Shown: positions 36,327 to 48,579 of the stretch, piece after piece
Layout of the letters: each line of letters starts with the position of its first letter
Numbering within the stretch: the first letter of the stretch is position 1
Assembly (NCBI GenBank): GCA_037576215.1
Contig: JBANDB010000001.1
Location: forward strand, 7,688,001-7,752,000
Reading direction: 5' to 3'
DNA from: Armillaria gallica
Lineage: Eukaryota; Basidiomycota; Agaricomycetes; Agaricales; Physalacriaceae
DNA: 64,000 nucleotides
Translations under genes and position numbers: made by a program
Notes under the pieces: generated by a model
What the model saw: only the letters and a program-made list of their open reading frames with translations
What the model was told of the DNA's origin: nothing
The model's database searches: none

Positions 36327-39110
36327 ACATACCACTCTATAGCCATGGTGGTATTCTAGATATCTGCTGAGATTAGGCTGGTGTGGAGATAAATCTTTGA
36401 GCAATATGAGCCATAGATGTTAATGCATGGCCAATGAAAGACTCTTACAGTTCTATTTATGTCTGCTATATCCTCTGCATTTGTCACATAAGAGAGCTCT
36501 CCATCAGGGTGTAGCCTTAGAGCGAGAGTAATGGACAAGGTTGGGACAATGATTAAGAATGAGAGAGAGGTGAAGAAGCAGCAGAGAGCCCTTGATACCC
36601 ATTGATGGCCAGTGCTTTGCTCAGAGGACATACTTGGGAATTAGTATTTGTGAGTGCACTAGGGAGCTATCCAATGTCGCTGGTGGAAAGTAAAGATTTA
36701 TAAGTGGATGATCCATGTGAAGTTTGTAATCCAACATTCATTTCTTCTTTGCTGTTTAAGGTGAATGAGTGAGGCACCAATTTGTATAAGAACTTAGGCA
36801 GACAACATCACCAAGGAAGGTGCATAGATATGATCAACTGAAAATATTGCATTGATTCTCTCTGTGCTCCCTGCACTCTCTGCCAAATTTGTTGAAAAAG
36901 TAAGCGCTCAAATACCCTCATGATAATTCCTAGGGCCATAGCCATTGAGGATTTTGATAATGCAGATGTTGGACTGAGAAGAAGATGTGTCAGACACACA
37001 AAGGAGGCTGTGAAAGGAAGAGAAGAAGTTGATATTGATGATCAAGTATTCAGATTGAGGAGATATATTACTGAGTACCTGAGCTTTTCAAAGTGCCCTT
37101 CTTGGGGAATGATACACTGAGGGCTTTGATTACCTTGCTGAAATAGCTTTGAGTCCTAGTGGTGGAGCATTGATAAGTAAACATGAGGTGATCAGGATGT
37201 GTCTATGTTTTGTGAATCGTGATTAGAAGCTCTGTAAGAATTGTCAGTGACCAGGAAAGTACAAAGGATTGATGGCATAGCAGTGTATGTTAAATAAGAG
37301 AACAACACAGAAATCCATATAGAGAAGGCAAAGTTTAGCATGAATGACCAGCCAGGTGAGCAATCATTGCTGAACATGGGGCCACCAACTCACCTTCTGC
37401 CTCTTCCTACCAAAGTGGTGCTTGGTGTTTCACCAAGGAATCTCAGATAGCACAACTAATATGTTGCTTTGCCCTCACCTTGATGTTTCTCCACCATTCT
37501 GCATGCAGGCATTTCAATGAAAATTCTGACATTGGATAAGGTCCAATTTGTTCCAGATTCAATGCCAGGATGTCTTTGATCAGATCTAGTACTGCCAGGC
37601 ATTAAACCATGGAAATAGATTATCAATTTTGCATCCATATACCTCTAAGTCTGACATCAAATAACCAAGCCACCCTCTCATAACAGAATAGCTACCTGGG
37701 GCATGTCTCTGGATGGATATTCTGCCAGCTGGAATTGCAACATCATTTTATGCGACATCTCCATCAATATATCAAGCTCAGATTTGAAGCAGAAAGCCTG
37801 AATCATAACACACATTCATGTGAATAAATTATTGCTGAATGTAGCTCTTCCATGTTTCCTGGAAAGCTCTGCTACATCATATTGTGTTGTCATCAGTCCC
37901 GTTGAGCCTGATGCGATGATGAACCTAGAGACTCCTGTGGGCAGAAAACACAAGACCTGTAACAGTGAGTGTAGTCAAGTACAGAATCTGAAGACAGGTT
38001 CTAGCGAGTCTAGTCTTACACCTCCATGCAATGACTGTAGCTTCCTGGTGGTGTAGCGAAGTATTGCTACACTTTGTTATGATTCTCTGAAGGCTGTTCA
38101 GAGGCTCAAAGTATGTACAGAAACTTTCCTGGAAGGGAAAAGATGTGTAAACATGGATGTATGCTGAGCGTGGGCGACCTAGATGCGGCATGAACTATGT
38201 GGTGTCAGAATCCTGGCTATGGTTCCAGTAGAATCTATTTTCCTATGCTTGTGACCTTTCTTTAGAGAAATGTGAAGATGGAGCTGGCTTATCTAGAGAA
38301 ACTCGAATTAGTATTGTTCCTAACTTATAGGAACAGTATGCTGTTGGTGTTAGAGACTAAAGTTCAGAATCCTAGCTACGGATTACCCTTTGAAGTCTTC
38401 AGGTATGCAAATTTATGAAAGGAGGATGACAAACAAGGTAGTCTTTATATGATACCCTTGCTTGTGTTTTAGACAAGAGGACATGAATCAAGTTATTTAA
38501 CACTTGGTAGCTAGCGAGTTTGGAGAAAACTTCGCAAAGTGTTATATCTCTTAAGAATGTAGAGATATTAACTTTAATTCACATGTATTGGGTGGTATGT
38601 GTGGTGTATGTATCCTCTATGGAGAACTGTTCTGTTCTATCTACAGGCCATTATCTTTTATACTACAGAACTGTACTTGCTAAGTAAGCGAACTTTTACC
38701 TTGGCTTGATAACTGCAGTACATGATTTGTGAGCATAGCCAACTATTTGTAACCATAGTTCACTATACCATGTGCTACTCTACTGTGCATACTTATTAAA
38801 AGTTCATGTAGCCTAATAAAGCTACAGAAGGTTTACTAATTTACTTACTACTTACTCAGCCACAGTTAATGGCTCACTAATCTCTACTATATTTCTAAGC
38901 TGTAAAGGCATATCCATATGGCCTCTTGAGAATCCATAGCTATGCATAGCCTATGTGTAGTTAAACCATGTGACCGTATGGCTCTGTCCACGTGCAAAGG
39001 CCTAGAATAATGACACATGTCTAATTTACTGCGGAAGGATTGGCAATCAATGTGCCTGGAGCCACAATGACTCATGGGTATCAAAGTGAAAGTTTGCATA
39101 GAGTGGGAAA
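36327..39110. other. decayed sequence without a recognised gene
   Basis: Short ORFs include a minus-strand piece with a hydrophobic segment (36356-36631; SLSFLIIVPTLSITLAL, which could be a membrane span) that may be the 5' exon of a host gene cut by repeat A copy 2, and a charged plus-strand ORF (36920-37120). A minus-strand piece near 37456-37638 also looks coding-like. None shows a family signature. CpG becomes more frequent from about 37.8 kb. Confidence 0.3.
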
Positions 39111-39111
39111 T

Positions 39112-39690
39112 TCAATATAATTCGACCTGTGCTGGATTTGCAATGCTAGGTTTACTGAAAGTCTGTGCAAGGGAGATATGCAATAAATTGTAGGTTGTTT
39201 CCGCGATTTCAGAGTGCACAGAGCCCAGAGGCTCATCAGCGATATGTGACGAGACTGGAGACATGGGAGGACAGCCTACATTATAAGATATAATATTGCC
39301 TGTCAATCCCTTCAGCTGAGTACATACCATGCTGGTTCCACTGATGTTTGTACAGTTGCTTCCTCTGGCCCAAGAGCCTGTGATATATTGACCCCATGCA
39401 AATATGTCTATGACAGAGCTAGCAAGGGAGAAAATATTAGTAGAGAGTGTGTGAAAATAGGTGAATTGTCCTTTACCCATAATTGGAAAGGATACATGGC
39501 CATCAGCAATAGAAGTAGACCCCACAGTGATAGCAGCTGCAACCCAAGCAGGACTGATACCTGATGCATTAGTATTATCTACAATAAAAGATGAGATAGG
39601 AATAATTTGAACATAATGAAATTACCCACCATTCCCTGCTACAAGGAGGACATGGCTACTCAGCACCATACCGTTTCCAAATCTTCACAT
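39112..39690 (-). pseudogene. 3' fragment of a subtilisin-like (S8) protease gene
   Basis: On the minus strand the pieces VLLVAGNG (about 39665), DNTNASGISPAWVAAAITVGS (about 39590-39525), VIDIFAWGQYITGSW (about 39405-39360) and NISGTSM with the catalytic Ser (about 39345-39325) follow each other with the same intron positions as the S8 gene at 55830-58088. The introns keep GT donors (GTAAAG after 39478; GTATGT after 39328). There is a one-base loss in the T-run before the first intron (TTTCC against TTTTCC) and the sequence after GTSM runs into TGA TGA in the expected frame. The Asp and His exons are absent. It is a truncated, decayed paralog. Confidence 0.75.
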
Positions 39691-40531
39691 TCTTTGGGTA
39701 AATAGAAATATTAAATGACGAGTCACTATCTTACCGTTGAACCAGTAGTAGAGAACAAATTAGTGCATGCTGCCATAGTGGTTTCAATATGGGCAGTGAA
39801 TGCCTTTTTGGTTCTCCTTCGTTGGCAATTGCTAGTGGCAGTTGATTTCCTCGACTTTCTTGCCTTCTTGTCTCATGCACTGATAAATGATACATTTTGC
39901 CACTAGAAATATCCATGTTCACTTATGGGTAACAATTGTTGTGTGCTATCTACATTGCTATGTTACTGTGCCTCTCTCTGATTCATGCTAATTTCATAAG
40001 CTGATTTGCCATTTGTGCGCAGTCCAGTATGTGCTGGCATAGAACATGAACCTATGTCTTAACTGGATCTGCCCCACAATGGCGCTACTTGACCTTGCTC
40101 CATGAAAACCAGCTTGGTGACTCTTACATAAACATAGCCTTGCTTTCTCTGACAGCGAGTGTGGGCATCCGGTCCCACACCAGCACCACCCTATGCCATG
40201 TATAATATATTGGGGCCCATCTGTGAGTTTTTAACTATCAACTTCCACCTGCACTGATCTATAACAGATGAAAAAAATTAATTATGTGGGCTGTATCTCC
40301 AAAGTTGCTTGCAAATGCCTGCAGGATGTCTTCCATTTGTGGCCATCTTCTGCAGCACATCGTCAATTTCTATGCCTAATTTTTCACAAATAGCTGTAGC
40401 TGCGGACACTGTGTCCATATCAATTACACGTTTCAACATAACCTGGCACTATGCACAGTGACTGTTCAAGTTGACTTGATGTGTATAAATGGTCGTTAAT
40501 ATTGTCATACTCTCCATTGTCCTTCTCAATG
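39691..40531. other. no gene recognised; upstream of the TAP-like hydrolase
   Basis: Two overlapping short ORFs near 39715-39922 have no motif. The stretch may hold the promoter of the hydrolase starting at 40532, but I see no clear TATA box at the usual distance. Confidence 0.3.
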
Positions 40532-42737
40532 ATGTCTCTCCTATTTGTGACTTCCATTTTTCTTTATCATGTTTTCCAGTTCCAAACAGTATGGGCCCAA
40601 AGTGATTTTGATTGGAGTACTGTTCGTGTTACTCTGCCTTGCTGTGCTATTGCTCATGACTCGATTATAGATTGAATCAACGAGAAATTTATCTTGGGTT
40701 GATTGCTATTCTGACTTCAAATACACGTGTTTCCAGGCATGCTTCCCCTTTCTAGGGTGGTACTTCTCACTGAAATTTCTCTCCATGACTGAAGGTACCG
40801 ATCAATTACTCAAATGAGGATGGCAACAAGGCTGCTCTCGCAGTCATGAAGCTTTCAGCGCACTCAGAAACTGCGTATAAAGGGACAGTGCTGATGAATC
40901 TGGGAGGACCTGGTGCCAGCTGCGTCATCTACTTGGCTTCCATTGGTTCTTTACTTACATCTATTAGTGGGAACCAATATGATATCATCAGCTTTGATCC
41001 TCGTCATACATTTTTGAATGTGTGATGTGACTTGAGCTGAAAGAATTTCAGGAGTTGGCAATTCAACACCCAGAGCGGAATTCTTCTTCTCCAAAGAGGA
41101 GCATTATCAGTGGCTGGCTGATACCAACCATTGAACTTCTGCTGTTAATGCGATGTTGGACCAGATACCTCACCTATGGGCTTCTGTGCAAGTTGTAGCA
41201 GAACTTGCCAGGGAGAGGGATAACTGAATCCTGAATTATATTAGCACTGACAATGTTGCATGGGATATGCTGAGAATTACTGAAGCAGCGGGTCAACCCA
41301 AGCTACAATACTTTGGAATCTCGTAAGCTAGTAGATAAAATATGCTGCTTGACGGCTAATCTTTTGTCTCTAGCTACAGGACTGTTATTGGTTCTACATT
41401 TGCTACCATGTTTCTGGTGCGTTTATCTTTGGCAATATCAGCTATTCTATTATGAACCATATTTTCAGGACAAAGTCCAAAGCATGCTCCTTGATGGTAT
41501 GTCGTTAAATTCTCTCGTCCTTTTGTAGCACCTTACTCTTGTTGATCAGGTGTGTTGGACGTGGATGGTTATTACAGCGGTATATCACTGGTTGCACATT
41601 GACATGGAGTTTCAATGACTGAAGCATTACTTTTTCCAGGTGACTGGCACAATCAAGTGGCCGATGCTGAAAAAGATCTGCAATCTTTCTTTGATGGTTG
41701 TGAGGCTGCTGGCCCTGACGCCTGTGCATTCTATGCTTCTACTTCTGAGGAGACATCCAGCAGCCTCAATGTAATATATGAGTCCCTTCTCACTGAACCC
41801 GTCCCTGTCGTAATCCATTCTATGTCTTCATATGGTGTTGTTGACTATGCCACCCTTCAAAACGCAGTCAAAAATGCCCTGTCCCAGCCCTATGCATATT
41901 TTTCCATCCTCACAGAAGGCCTAGCAGGGCTCGTAGTAGGGAACAGCAGCATTATTTACGAAATGCAAGCGACGGCTTATGACTCATCTGCTGTTTACAA
42001 TAATTTTTGGGAGGCAGAGATGGCTATTTCCTGCAGCGGTGTCATGAACCATAGGGAATCTATTGCAGACCTGTTTGCCTACTGGGACAGTATCCAGAGT
42101 ATATCGCATTTCATGTTTTCGCTAATGACACAGAGGATCAGCTGCTCGTATGCGGATTCTCCCTTTGCTGCATGTTCAATCTAATCCTATTTCTCTTAGC
42201 GGATGGAAATTTCATCGAGAAGACAAATTTACAGGTAAGCTATCACCGCACTAACAGCTAGGGCCCTTATTTATGTATTTAATTGCTCCAGTTGGTGGAA
42301 ATACCAGCTATCCTATTCTTTTTATAGGAAACACAGCTGGTATGTGATTCTCTTTTGAGCTGTCTTGGCTCAGCTAATGTATCGTCAAGATCCTGTGACT
42401 CCCCTTTCTTCGCAAGTCAGTTCTTTTTATGTTCATTCACATCGATTGATCCTCCATTAGGGCGAAGAAAACATCAAGCGCTTTCCCCAGATCTGTTGTC
42501 CTTACTCAAAATTCATCGGGGGTGAGTTGGCATCATTTGAAACCACATACATTTCCATTAACCTTGCCAATGCTATAGCACACCTCCTCAGTAGCTTCCT
42601 CCACCTGCACTTATGCATATGCGCAAGCTTACTTCCAAGACAGCACTTTACCCGATGACAAAGTTGTCTGCGAAGTTGAGACTGAGCTGTTCTCAACGTC
42701 GTCATATACACCTCTGCGACGTTCTTTCCATGGCTGA
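40532..42737 (+). pseudogene. secreted TAP-like alpha/beta hydrolase (peptidase S33 type), decayed in its 5' half
   Basis: Family members are secreted hydrolases that release short peptides or amino acids. The ATG at 40532 opens a signal peptide (MSLLFVTSIFLYHVF...VWA) followed by QSDFDWSTV. After an intron ending at 40794, the text VPINYSN, NLGGPGASCVIY and ISFDPR is typical of the family. The nucleophile elbow, after an intron near 41322-41372, reads GISYR; the family motif is GXSXG. The region DGVLDVDGYYSG (about 41495-41615, over an intron) leads to a clean stretch 41615-42184. The acid residue is in NTADPVTPL (across the intron at 42342) and the His in SGHTS (near 42522-42580). It ends HG-TGA at 42735. 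Stops lie at about 41131 and 41224 and after FDPR. Changes fit CpG decay and are concentrated before about 41.4 kb; the second half reads cleanly with canonical introns. Confidence 0.75.
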
Positions 42738-43187
42738 AACGACTCTGGAACTTAGCTGAGTTCCCCATCCTTCCAGCATAGACTTATCATTCCTTATTCG
42801 CGTTAGGCAAACACCTACTATATCAGACTGTTTCTGTTTCAATCGAAATGTGTTCATTACTTACGTAGCCATATCAAACATTTGCTCGGCACGTAGAATT
42901 CTGCGGTTGTACTTGCATTGTCACATCTGGGGCCGGGAGAATTTCGCGTTTGCGTGATGCGTTTTTGTGTTTTGTTGCATTTGGTGCGTTCAGGTAGTAT
43001 GTGTTTGGTGCGTTTTGGTGCGTTTGGGATTAGACCATTATCACCATTAACCTCCCATAAAGGCATCACTGGCTATCCACAATCATGTATCTGTATTGTA
43101 ACTCACATTTTAAGTAAAACTGATGCTTGTGGCATGTATCCATACCTTAGAGAATGCTCCATATGTCGTGCTGTAGCCTGTAAGATA
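42738..43187. other. intergenic, with GGTGCGTT-type repeats
   Basis: The stretch 42935-43030 contains repeated words GCGTTTGCGTGATGCG, GGTGCGTTCAGG, GGTGCGTTTTGGTGCGTTTGG. Similar words occur at 50527-50545, 54868-54895 and 55540-55690. I see no gene here. Confidence 0.4.
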
Positions 43188-43192
43188 CAATC

Positions 43193-43618
43193 TATTAGAC
43201 CCAAACTCCTATTAAGGGTAAACACCAGCTGTCTCGCATTCGGGCAGTCACCGATGAATTCCTTACACAATAGGCGTTAAGGCTAAATTCCTTAGCTGTC
43301 CGCAGTAATTAGAGCGATAGTTTCGGTATAGATTAAAGTTAGCTCAAAGCTGGAGTACATACAGTGAGAGCTACTGGTTAAATACTAATCGTAAGGGTTT
43401 TAATAATAGAACGTTTCGTGGGAAGGCAAGAGTTTGCATATGGGTCACCTTGTAGTTGAGTCGAGACTCCACTCGAGCACGCAAGATCGAAGCAAGAACG
43501 CGTCATGTCTGAGAGATAACATGGGAACGTCGTTCTGTGGTTCGGTTACTCCTAGTGGGTAGTGGCCCGGTTTCCTGTGATAAGATAAGATAAGGCAAAA
43601 AATGAATAAATCATAACA
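43193..43618 (-). repeat. Gypsy-2 3' LTR (426 bp)
   Basis: This LTR aligns with 54263-54697 over its whole length. I count 13 base differences and one 9-bp indel (the right copy has an extra CAGCCAGCC-like duplication near 54636). All 13 differences lie on CpG sites or their TG/CA products. It borders the purine tract on its inner side. Confidence 0.95.
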
Positions 43619-43628
43619 TTACCCCCTC
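43619..43628 (-). other. polypurine tract of Gypsy-2
   Basis: Read on the minus strand, GAGGGGGTAA ends exactly at the first base of the 3' LTR. In LTR elements such a tract primes plus-strand DNA synthesis. Confidence 0.75.
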
Positions 43629-43767
43629 ATTAAGGCAGGTGTCCCGACTGCTGTTAAGCCTCTCCTAGGCGTATTCTCGGGATTTCGATTGGATCGTCTG
43701 GTCCCTTTGTGTATTGCGAAGGGTCATTGTTGCCTCCCAGCCATTCCCAGAGCTCGTTTTGGTTGTA

Positions 43768-46700
43768 TCACACCCTTTCCCCGGTAATTTTGTCTGTGTA
43801 AAACTGCCAGTCTGGTTGGTATTCCTCCGTTCCAACTTTGTCGATGTGTTTGGCTAGGAACTCTTCAATGAGTTCGTCCGCATCCATGTCCGCCTCTTGT
43901 ACCCAACTGTTTGATTCGGGTCCATAACCCTTCCATTTGACAAAGTAGTCTGTCGCCGTTCCCAGTTGTTCACCTCTCCTTCCCCATACTCGTTGGTGTC
44001 TGATGTCCAAGACATTTTCAACTTTGTAGTGTTCTTCGCCATCTATGAGGTCCGGTGGTGGAGGAGGGGGCTGTTCTTGGTTGGGGAATGCTGGGGGAAC
44101 ATATGGGGTGAGTAATGTTTTGTTAAACGTTGGGTGAATCTTCCAGTTTGTTGGTAGGGTGAGCATGTATGTGGAGGCTCCCTTTTTATCTTTGATCTTG
44201 AAGGGGCCCATTCGTTTGTCATTGAGTTTTTTCTTTGGTCGGGGGAGATGGAGGTTAGATGTGTCGAGCCAGACCTTGTCGCCCTTTTTGTACTCTATGG
44301 CCACGCACTTGGTTTTGTCATACTGTGTTTTCATTTGTAATGCGGCCTTTTCGAGTGATTTCTTGGCTGTGTCGTGGATCTCCTGCATTTTGGAGAAGAA
44401 AGTGTTGGAGGCAGGGGTGCGGAACGGAGCAGTGGTTTTGTGTCCTGGTAGTACATTGGGATTGTAGCCGTAATTGACCTCAAATGGGCTTTTGCCAGTG
44501 GCGGAGTGCGTTCGATTGTTATGTGCGAATGCTGCAAGGGAGAGCCATTCTGCCCAGTCGGTCTGGAGGTGGTTCACAAACATACGGAGGTACTTTTCGA
44601 TCTCTTGATTGACTCATTCAGTTTGCCCATCCATCTGGGGGTGATAGGCCATTGAAGCGTTACCTTTGATTTGGAGGAGGTCATAAAGGTCCTTCATGAA
44701 TTTTGATACGAATACCGTCCCCCTGTCCAAGATGATGACTTGGGGCATCCCATGCTTGGCATAAACTTCGTCCCATAAAATTCATGCCCATCATTCTGAC
44801 GATAGTTCTGTGGAGCATGCGACCAGGATGATTTCTTTAGAGAAGCGGTCAACGATTACGAGAATCGTGTTGTGACCATTACTCTTGGGAAGTCCCGTTA
44901 CCATGTCTACCAAGATGTGGGTCCATGGGTGAGACGGTATTTCGTTGGGATGTAGGGGTGCTGCTCTTGCTTGGGTACTGCTTTTTGTCCGTTGACACGT
45001 TTCGCAGGCTTGGACATATGCTTCAACGTCTTTTTTCAACTTCGGCCACCAGAATTCTCGTAGGACAAGTTCTTTGGTTTTTTCAATACCTGGGTGTCCA
45101 GCAGTGACATGATCGTGTGATCGAGCGATGATTTCCCCCCAAAGGGCATGATCCCATGGGATGTAAATCCTGCCATCGTACCAAATAAGCCCATCCTTCA
45201 TTTTCATGCTGCGCTCGTGATTGACGGAGCCAGCGATGGCAATATCCCAGAGGTGTACCTTCCTTGTAGCTGTCTGTATGTGCTGATGAGTTTCTGTGAG
45301 CATTGGCATGATCATGGCTCAGAAATGTTCGGGAGACATGACTATTACTTGTTCATTATCGTCCTGCCCCTGGTCATGATCAGCTCGGCGAGATAGGAGG
45401 TCAGCCCTTTTGTTGGCAGTCCCGGCCTTGTGGTGAAGGGTAAAGTGGTATTCGGCTAGCTCAGTGATCCACCAGGCTTGCCCTCGATTCACCTTCTGGG
45501 GTTTTCAGAAGTACTGCAGGTTTTGGTGATCTGTCCAGATCTCAAAATCCTGGTACACGCGAATCAGGTAGTGTCTCCATTCTTCCAGTGCGAGCATGAT
45601 GGCTAGGAGCTCCTTGTCGTAGATCTCGTAGTTACATTCGGTGACGGAAAGAGATTTAGACAGGAACGAAACTGGTCTCCATTTGCCATCTTGTTCTTGA
45701 GATAATACCATGCCGATTGCTCCCTCACTGGCATCTGCCTCCACCCTGAATTTTCCTTCGTTAGTCGGGATAGCGAGTATCATGTCCTCGGCGAGCTGTT
45801 TTTTTAGTTGTTCGAACGCCTCCTGCTGCGCCCTGCCCCACTTCCATGCATCATTGCCTGTCAACTGAGTCATGGGTTTCACGATTTTACTGTAGTTCTT
45901 TATGAACCGTCGGTAAAAGTTTGTGAACCCCAAGAAAGACTGGAGTTCTTTCTTTTTGGTTGGCGCCGGCCAGTCGAGGATACCTTTGATCTTGACAGGG
46001 TCCATTCGGATACTGCCTTCGCTAATGATTACGCCTAGGTACTCTGTTTCCAGGACTTTGAACTCGCACTTCTTGGCTTTAAGGAATAACTTGTGCTTTC
46101 TTAAGGTCGTCAGGACCTCTCATGTGATTTGGCGATGTTCTTCTTTTGTCTTGGACATGATGAGGATATCGTCAAGGTAGATAGTGACCTTCCCCAAAGC
46201 GATGAGGTTTTTGAAAATGTTGTTCATCATCCATTGGAATGTGGCGGGGGAGTTGGTGAGTCCGAAGAACATCACCGTTGGCTCATAAAGGCCGCAGTTG
46301 GTTCTGAAGGCTGCTTTCCATTCGTCTCCCGTTTTGATGCGAACATTATTGTACCCCCACTGAACGTCCAGTTTGGAAAAGTATTTGGCGCCGCATAGTT
46401 TGTCCATGAGTTCTGAGATTAGAGGAAGCGGATACTGGTTTTTAATCGTCATCTTGTTAAGCTTCCGATAATCCTGGACAGGCCTTAGCTTGCCATCCTT
46501 CTTCTTGACGAAGAAGAAGGGAGATGCCATAGGCAACTTGGAGGGGCGAATCCTTCCGCTGGCCAGGTTCTCGTCGAGAAAATTGTCTAGCTCTTCTTGT
46601 TCTTGGCGGTTGAACGGGTATACCTTGCAGTCGAGATTAGTGTTAGCGTTTGGGATAAGTTCGATGGCGTGGTCCCATGGCTTAGGTTCGGGAAGTTCGT

Positions 46701-48579
46701 CAAAGCTTTCTTTGTCAAATAAGTCTTTGAAGTCCTGACACCATTCGGGTACCAGTTCTTCGAACATTTTAGCTTTTTTCTCCAAATTCGCTTTCGCTGC
46801 TAGGTCATTGGCTACATGCCACATCGCCCTGACATGAATGGCTTCTTCAAAGTTTATTGCCAGGATGGTCTCGCCTTCTTCAAGCTCTTCATCCCATTTG
46901 TCATGTGGATCTGCGTCGGGGAGTGGAATCGGGGTATGTCGGCATCGACATCGGGCAAAGGTCATTTTTCCAGTCCGCCAATTGATTAACAGATTGTGCT
47001 TCGCTAACCAATCGTGGCCGAGGAACACATGACGGTCCTTTAGATCAGTGATGGCTAGGTCTAGACACTCGATGTGATCCCCGATGATGATGCATAGTTC
47101 CGCGAAGGTGGTGATTTTCCCGGCGCTATTCTTTGTTCCGTCCGCATTATATACGGTTATTGGTGCTGCTGTGGCACGGGTAGGGAGATGGTGTTTCTCG
47201 ACAAAGGCTTGGTTGATCGCGCTACTGGTGCAGCCGCTGTCAACCAACGCCGATGAATCAATACGGGTATGGCTCCCAGGAATTCTGACCTGGATGTCAG
47301 CGGTTAGGGCCTTCCCTCCTTTGCTTAATAGGCAAACATAGCATTTAGGCTGTCGGAGTTCCTCCATTTGGGTTAACGCATTGACGTGCGTAGCCCCCCA
47401 CAACCCCTCTATCATTTCGTCCACTACCTCCTCAACTCTCGCTTTGTGAATCCAATTCTTTAGGATCGCCTTCACTTCGGATTCGCTCCTCGCTTCTTTA
47501 ATGCCTCGTAGCGTCCATTCCGCCTCGAACAGTTTTAGCCAAGTGGATGGGACCTTCTCAGTCTTCATGCCAGAGTCCGACGACTTGGCTACCATCGACT
47601 GGGTTGCCTCAGGTGCTACAGGGGGTTTTTGATTAGTATTTTGGCTCAACCGGAAGCTAGTGTCATCCTCGTCGTCAGGAACTTCTTCGAGTTGTACCGA
47701 TTGCCCCCTTTTCACCACCTGGGCACCAGCGGCTTCCAATCCGGTGGCTTTGCTGTCATGCTTGAGCTTGGTTGGGGCCGTTGCGCATCCAACAGTTCTT
47801 GCCACATGCACGTCTTCGCCAGGATCGCCTAGAGGGGTGTCACGCCTATCCTTATTGGAGGAATAGGATTGCTGCAAGTTTGGCTGGACCTCGGGGTCGT
47901 GCCGAGGCACAACGGACTTGACTTGAGCCGAATGAACGGTCTTACCAGCCTGGTCTGCTCCCTCGGGACTTAGCGAATCATTCAGCCCCTGCCTAGGGTC
48001 TACACCGGCCTCGAGTCGCCCTTTGTCTTGACGGGCAGTTGCGCTCTGAGGACTCTTGCTTTGCTGCAGGCTGCTAGGCCACACTGTCTGGTCCGTAATG
48101 CGCCCAGTTTTGAGGCTCGAAATGGCAAGCAGCTCGTTCCCTGCGGTGTTGGGGTTCTCCGAGGGAGGCACTTTCTTCTCCTCCCTATCCAGTCGCTTTG
48201 TGGGTGCTGTTATGATGGGTGACACTATGGTGGGTGTCTTTTCATCTGATGCTTTCACTCGTAATGAGTTACTTGCCAAACGTTTAGCCGGTTGTGCAGT
48301 CCCAGGGACGGCGGCCCCACCTAGCTGTTTTGATTCTTCCTTAGATTCTGTCCCGGTAGTGAAGTCGCAAAAGGGTCTTGGTATATTCGAATGCGTGATA
48401 TCAACTACAGAAGTACAATAAGCCTGACTAGTGGGCGACATGGGCGTACCAGATGAAACTAAGTCCTTGGCCGAGTCAGTAGAATCGTTTACTGCTCGGC
48501 GCTGTCTTTTACCTCCTCGTCTTTCGAGTCTGTTTTCTCCTTTGTTGCTACATGGTCCCAGTAGAAATTGAACTGTCAT
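43768..48579 (-). pseudogene. Gypsy-2 pol: protease, reverse transcriptase, RNase H, integrase, chromodomain
   Basis: One frame runs from ATG at 48579 to TGA at 43768 (1,603 codons plus stop) with no frameshift. After an acidic, low-complexity N-terminus come the protease (LVDSGCTSSAINQ near 47250), RT (KKKDGKLRPVQDYRKLN near 46490; TIYLDDILIMS with an intact YLDD near 46170), RNase H (EADASEGAIGMVL near 45735; WTDHQNLQYF), integrase (HHCC region HVTAGHPG...CETCQRTK near 45000-45110; LVDMVTGLP; LDRG), and a chromodomain (YKVENVLDIRHQRV...YFVKWKGYGPESNSW, 44020-43900). Six internal TGA stops lie at 46120, 45505, 45319, 44791, 44782 and 44614; at least five stand at Arg positions. Catalytic residues are otherwise kept, so this copy was active recently. 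Confidence 0.92.

Noticed and set aside
47000..48421. Plus-strand ORFs within Gypsy-2 pol
   Set aside because: They are antisense to an 819-codon open frame with protease and RT motifs.
930..48579. TGA reassigned to Arg or Trp (altered genetic code)
   Set aside because: TAA and TAG stops also occur in the broken frames, TGG and CGA codons are still used, and the hydrolase ends on TGA; point mutation explains the pattern.
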